Source: C7867-002 sp964646515 (GTDB lineage Bacteria > Patescibacteriota > Minisyncoccia > Phycocordibacterales > PALSA-1337). Taken from it: a stretch of DNA of 15,500 bases. Below are positions 13,651 through 15,500 of the stretch, piece after piece. Numbering within the stretch: position 1 is the first letter of the stretch; each line of letters opens with the position of its first letter. Where the stretch lies: assembly GCA_964646515.1 (NCBI GenBank), contig CAZYES010000021.1:1-15500 (forward strand). Reading direction: 5' to 3'. The notes below the pieces were generated by a model. That model had not been told where the DNA came from and searched no databases. It saw only the letters and a list, made by a program, of their open reading frames with translations. The position numbers were made by a program, and so were the translations under genes.

Positions 13651-13661
13651 ACGATCCCGCA
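13588..13661 (-). tRNA. tRNA-Gln (anticodon CUG), with encoded CCA
   Basis: Read on the minus strand, the acceptor arms TGCGGGA (13661-13655) and TCCCGCA (13598-13592) pair. The D arm contains AATGGTA. The anticodon stem CATGC/GCATG closes the loop CTCTGGA, giving anticodon CTG. The T arm is CTTGG-TTCGAGT-CCAAG. The discriminator is G73 and CCA is encoded. The U1-A72 pair and G73 are typical glutamine identity features. The gene is complete, so the host tRNA should remain functional after insertion. It lies entirely under the end of the recombinase gene on the other strand and is co-oriented with pyrG. A weak promoter (TTGCGT, 18 bp, TACATT) lies in the adjacent repeat unit. Confidence 0.93.
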
Positions 13662-13921
13662 ATATTGTTAATGTAACTAACCCCATCACGACCACGCAAT
13701 TACCTAAAAAACATTACTCGGTCCTCCGTAGCTCCGATCCTGAACGAAGTGAAGGAGAGGAGCGAAGGAGACCCATTAGACGATCCCGCAATATTGTTAA
13801 TGTAACTAACCCCATCACGACCACGCAATTACCTAAAAAACATTACTCGGTCCTCCGTAGCTCCGATCCTGAACGAAGTGAAGGAGAGGAGCGAAGGAGA
13901 CCCATTAGACGATCCCGCAAT
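13644..13921. repeat. 129-bp tandem repeat that begins with the tRNA-Gln 5' end
   Basis: Two identical 129-bp copies (13644-13772, 13773-13901) and a 20-bp third copy (13902-13921) are present. Each begins with CCATTAGACGATCCCGCAAT, which includes the first 18 bases of the tRNA-Gln gene. In the first copy these bases are the real tRNA. Each full unit also holds an imperfect hairpin (ggtcctccg...ggagacc, REP-like) and, on the minus strand, a six-T run, so it may terminate pyrG transcription. The copies give a reading frame with repeated RSSDPERSEGEE sequence that is not a real gene. It may record repeated integration at the tRNA or unequal crossing over. Confidence 0.9.
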
Positions 13922-14018
13922 GGGTAATCGTTTCTGCAGAATACACGAAAATAGCACATAAAACAACCAGAAAAATCAGTCAAAAAGATGATTTCATGAC
14001 CTAAAATCAATCCGGACA

Positions 14019-15500
14019 TCATTTGGTCTCTGTGCCAATCTTACGTTTTTTTGCCCTCAACTTTGTTGCTTTTACAAACTCCGTAAACAAAGGATGTGGC
14101 GCAAGTGGTCTGGCCAAAAATTCAGGGTGAAACTGGGTACCAAGAAAGAATGGGTGTTTTTCTCTCGGCAATTCGGCTATCTCCATCAATTTACCATCTG
14201 GCGATTTACCGGAGAAAATAAGCCCACCTTTTTCCAATCTATCAATATATTTCGGGTTTACCTCATAACGATGGCGATGACGTTCATATACGATCTCGGA
14301 CGAGGAATATGCTTCGTCTGCTATAGTCCCTCCTATCAATTTTGCCGGGTACAATCCCAGTCTCATACTTCCCCCATAATCATCTCGAGCAACTTTCCTT
14401 TTCTGGTCTAACATTATATCAATGATCAAATGCGAAGCCGATGGATCTATCTCTGCCGTGTGCGCACCAGCTAAAGACAAAACATTTCTTGCATATTCAA
14501 TAGTCATGAGTTGCATACCATAACATAATCCGAAAAAAGGCACCCTTTGCTCACGCGCATACTTGATAACGTTAATTTTGCCCTCTATTCCCGTCTCACC
14601 AAATCCTCCGGGCACAATGATACCATCTAGACTATCAAGCCTTGAATACGACAGATCATTAACCGCGTATTTTCCTTTACCAATATCCTCATAATCTCTA
14701 GCGTTGATAGTGTGAATAATCGCCTTGACACCAACTTTGTAAGCCGAAAACTTGATTGCTTCTAGCACAGAGATATATGAATCAGTCAGCACAAAGTTTC
14801 CAGTATTAAAATATTTACCTACAATAGCAATATTGACTTCATTTTTGCCATGATTCTTTATACCGCGAGCCATCTCTCTCCAAACTTTGAATAGACTGGC
14901 ATCCGATGATCCGCGACCAGACAAAACTATTTTTCTTTTTGGCAACTGCAAAGCCTCTAGAACTATTTCGTCCAGTTTGTCATGTTCAAAATTGACTGGC
15001 ACATCGTATATACTTTCAATATCTGGAGCCGATATGACATGCTCGTGCGGGATATTGCAAGAAACAGCGATCTTCTCCTTGCGTCTCTTGTCCAAAGATT
15101 GGGTGGCTCTTGCAATAATAATATCAGCATTGACTCCATATGAAGAAAGCTGACGAACTGCGTGTTGGGTCGGGCGAGATTTCATTTCTCCGAGAGTGCC
15201 AGGCGTCGGCAAATAGGAAACCATTATAAAGATAACATCGTTAGGATGTCGCATCTTGAGAACTCTGGCCGCTTCTATAAACATAACATTCTGATAATCG
15301 CCAACCGTGCCACCTATCTCAATAATAGAAATGTCAGATCTATTGACAGCCGCGGAATGTTCATAACGACGCAATATCTCATCACGAATATGCGGAATGG
15401 CTTCAACGCATTTGCCTCCAAATTCCAAAGCGCGCTCTTTTTCGATCACATGCTTGTATATCATGCCACTTGTAATATAATCATCGGACGATAGATCGCG
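14019..15500 (-). CDS. pyrG: CTP synthase, N-terminus outside the window
   Basis: The frame is open to the window edge (13 residues, LSSDDYITSG among them, precede the ATG at 15464), so the gene is cut at its 5' end, by about 40 to 50 codons or more. PyrG converts UTP to CTP using ATP and glutamine. Visible motifs: EIGGTVGD, SYLPTPGTLGEMKSRPTQHAVRQL and SCNIPHEHVISAPDI of the synthetase domain; GKYFNTGNFVLTDSYISVLEAI at the domain junction; and the glutaminase domain with GGFGETGIEGK, the nucleophile Cys in GLCYGMQ (codon 14525-14523), and the GTQFHPE His/Glu. GLCYGMQ differs from the usual GICLGMQ at one residue. The stop is TGA at 14019-14021. The gene is a host core gene, followed by a 96-bp spacer and the tRNA-fragment repeat. 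Confidence 0.95.
   Translation of the reverse strand, partial: RDLSSDDYITSGMIYKHVIEKERALEFGGKCVEAIPHIRDEILRRYEHSAAVNRSDISIIEIGGTVGDYQNVMFIEAARVLKMRHPNDVIFIMVSYLPTPGTLGEMKSRPTQHAVRQLSSYGVNADIIIARATQSLDKRRKEKIAVSCNIPHEHVISAPDIESIYDVPVNFEHDKLDEIVLEALQLPKRKIVLSGRGSSDASLFKVWREMARGIKNHGKNEVNIAIVGKYFNTGNFVLTDSYISVLEAIKFSAYKVGVKAIIHTINARDYEDIGKGKYAVNDLSYSRLDSLDGIIVPGGFGETGIEGKINVIKYAREQRVPFFGLCYGMQLMTIEYARNVLSLAGAHTAEIDPSASHLIIDIMLDQKRKVARDDYGGSMRLGLYPAKLIGGTIADEAYSSSEIVYERHRHRYEVNPKYIDRLEKGGLIFSGKSPDGKLMEIAELPREKHPFFLGTQFHPEFLARPLAPHPLFTEFVKATKLRAKKRKIGTETK

Larger units (their letters stand above)
8497..13661 (+). mobile_element. Integrated serine-recombinase element at tRNA-Gln; left end unresolved
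   Basis: A co-oriented set of replication-type and small zinc-binding genes ends with a large serine recombinase that abuts and overlaps a complete tRNA-Gln. This is the usual arrangement of an integrative element with its integrase next to the attachment site. The right boundary is placed at the tRNA. I found no second copy of the tRNA sequence to the left within the window, so the left boundary is only the start of the gene block; the zinc-ribbon region and earlier genes may be cargo or host DNA. No conjugation or capsid genes are seen, so it may be an integrated plasmid or satellite. Confidence 0.6.

Noticed and set aside
13644..13921. Tandem units considered as a CRISPR array
   Set aside because: The units are identical over their full length, including what would be the spacer, and begin with tRNA sequence.
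13634..13927. 97-codon frame with duplicated RSSDPERSEGEE segments
   Set aside because: Artefact of the 129-bp tandem repeat, whose unit length is a multiple of three.

Overview
The window looks like chromosomal DNA of a small-genome bacterium, probably of the Patescibacteria/CPR type. This is an inference from gene style, not from a marker-gene search. The evidence is AT-rich DNA, almost no Shine-Dalgarno sequences, very small proteins, a DUF5659-type protein, and a serine-recombinase element whose gene set I associate with that group. TGA is used as a stop (for example after pyrG and the PEP-CTERM gene), so the TGA=Gly code of Gracilibacteria/Absconditabacteria is not in use.

Layout. Positions 1-40 hold the first 13 codons of a minus-strand gene that resembles a SAM-dependent methyltransferase. 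Positions 271-828 (+) encode a secreted protein with a PEP-CTERM-like tail, followed by a good intrinsic terminator. Positions 901-2261 (-) encode a small two-helix membrane protein and a zinc-ribbon/transmembrane/HExxH protein. Positions 2344-2807 (-) look like one transcription unit with its own promoter, a pseudoknotted RNA segment, a 54-codon reading frame and a terminator. Positions 2970-3353 (+) encode a stand-alone terminase-small-subunit-like protein. Positions 3388-6832 (-) form a tight six-gene operon. Five of its products carry double-CxxC zinc ribbons joined to different membrane or extracytoplasmic modules: a PH-like fold, TPRs, a two-helix membrane protein, a zinc-ribbon_15/SHOCT-like protein and an HtrA-like serine protease. 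The operon is preceded by a structured leader ending in an intrinsic terminator, with a visible alternative pairing that could act as an antiterminator. A divergent 408-aa gene of unknown function starts at 7138.

Positions 8497-13661 (+) are the core of an integrated mobile element: DUF5659 protein, 51-aa protein, CHC2 zinc-finger protein (primase N-terminal type), AAA-like ATPase with a winged helix, 226-aa protein, zinc-ribbon protein, a compact pseudoknotted RNA, and a large serine recombinase. The recombinase reads through a complete tRNA-Gln(CUG) on the opposite strand, so its last 20 codons are antisense tRNA. This marks the tRNA as the likely integration site. Between the tRNA and pyrG lie two identical 129-bp units plus a 20-bp third copy, each beginning with the 5' end of the tRNA. 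The window ends inside pyrG (CTP synthase, minus strand, N-terminus missing). The left end of the element is not identifiable here.

The most unusual items are the zinc-ribbon membrane operon with its attenuator-like leader, the pseudoknotted RNA before the recombinase, the recombinase/tRNA antisense overlap with its tRNA-fragment tandem repeat, and the TATAAT-N6-ATG (leaderless) promoter layout at two genes.
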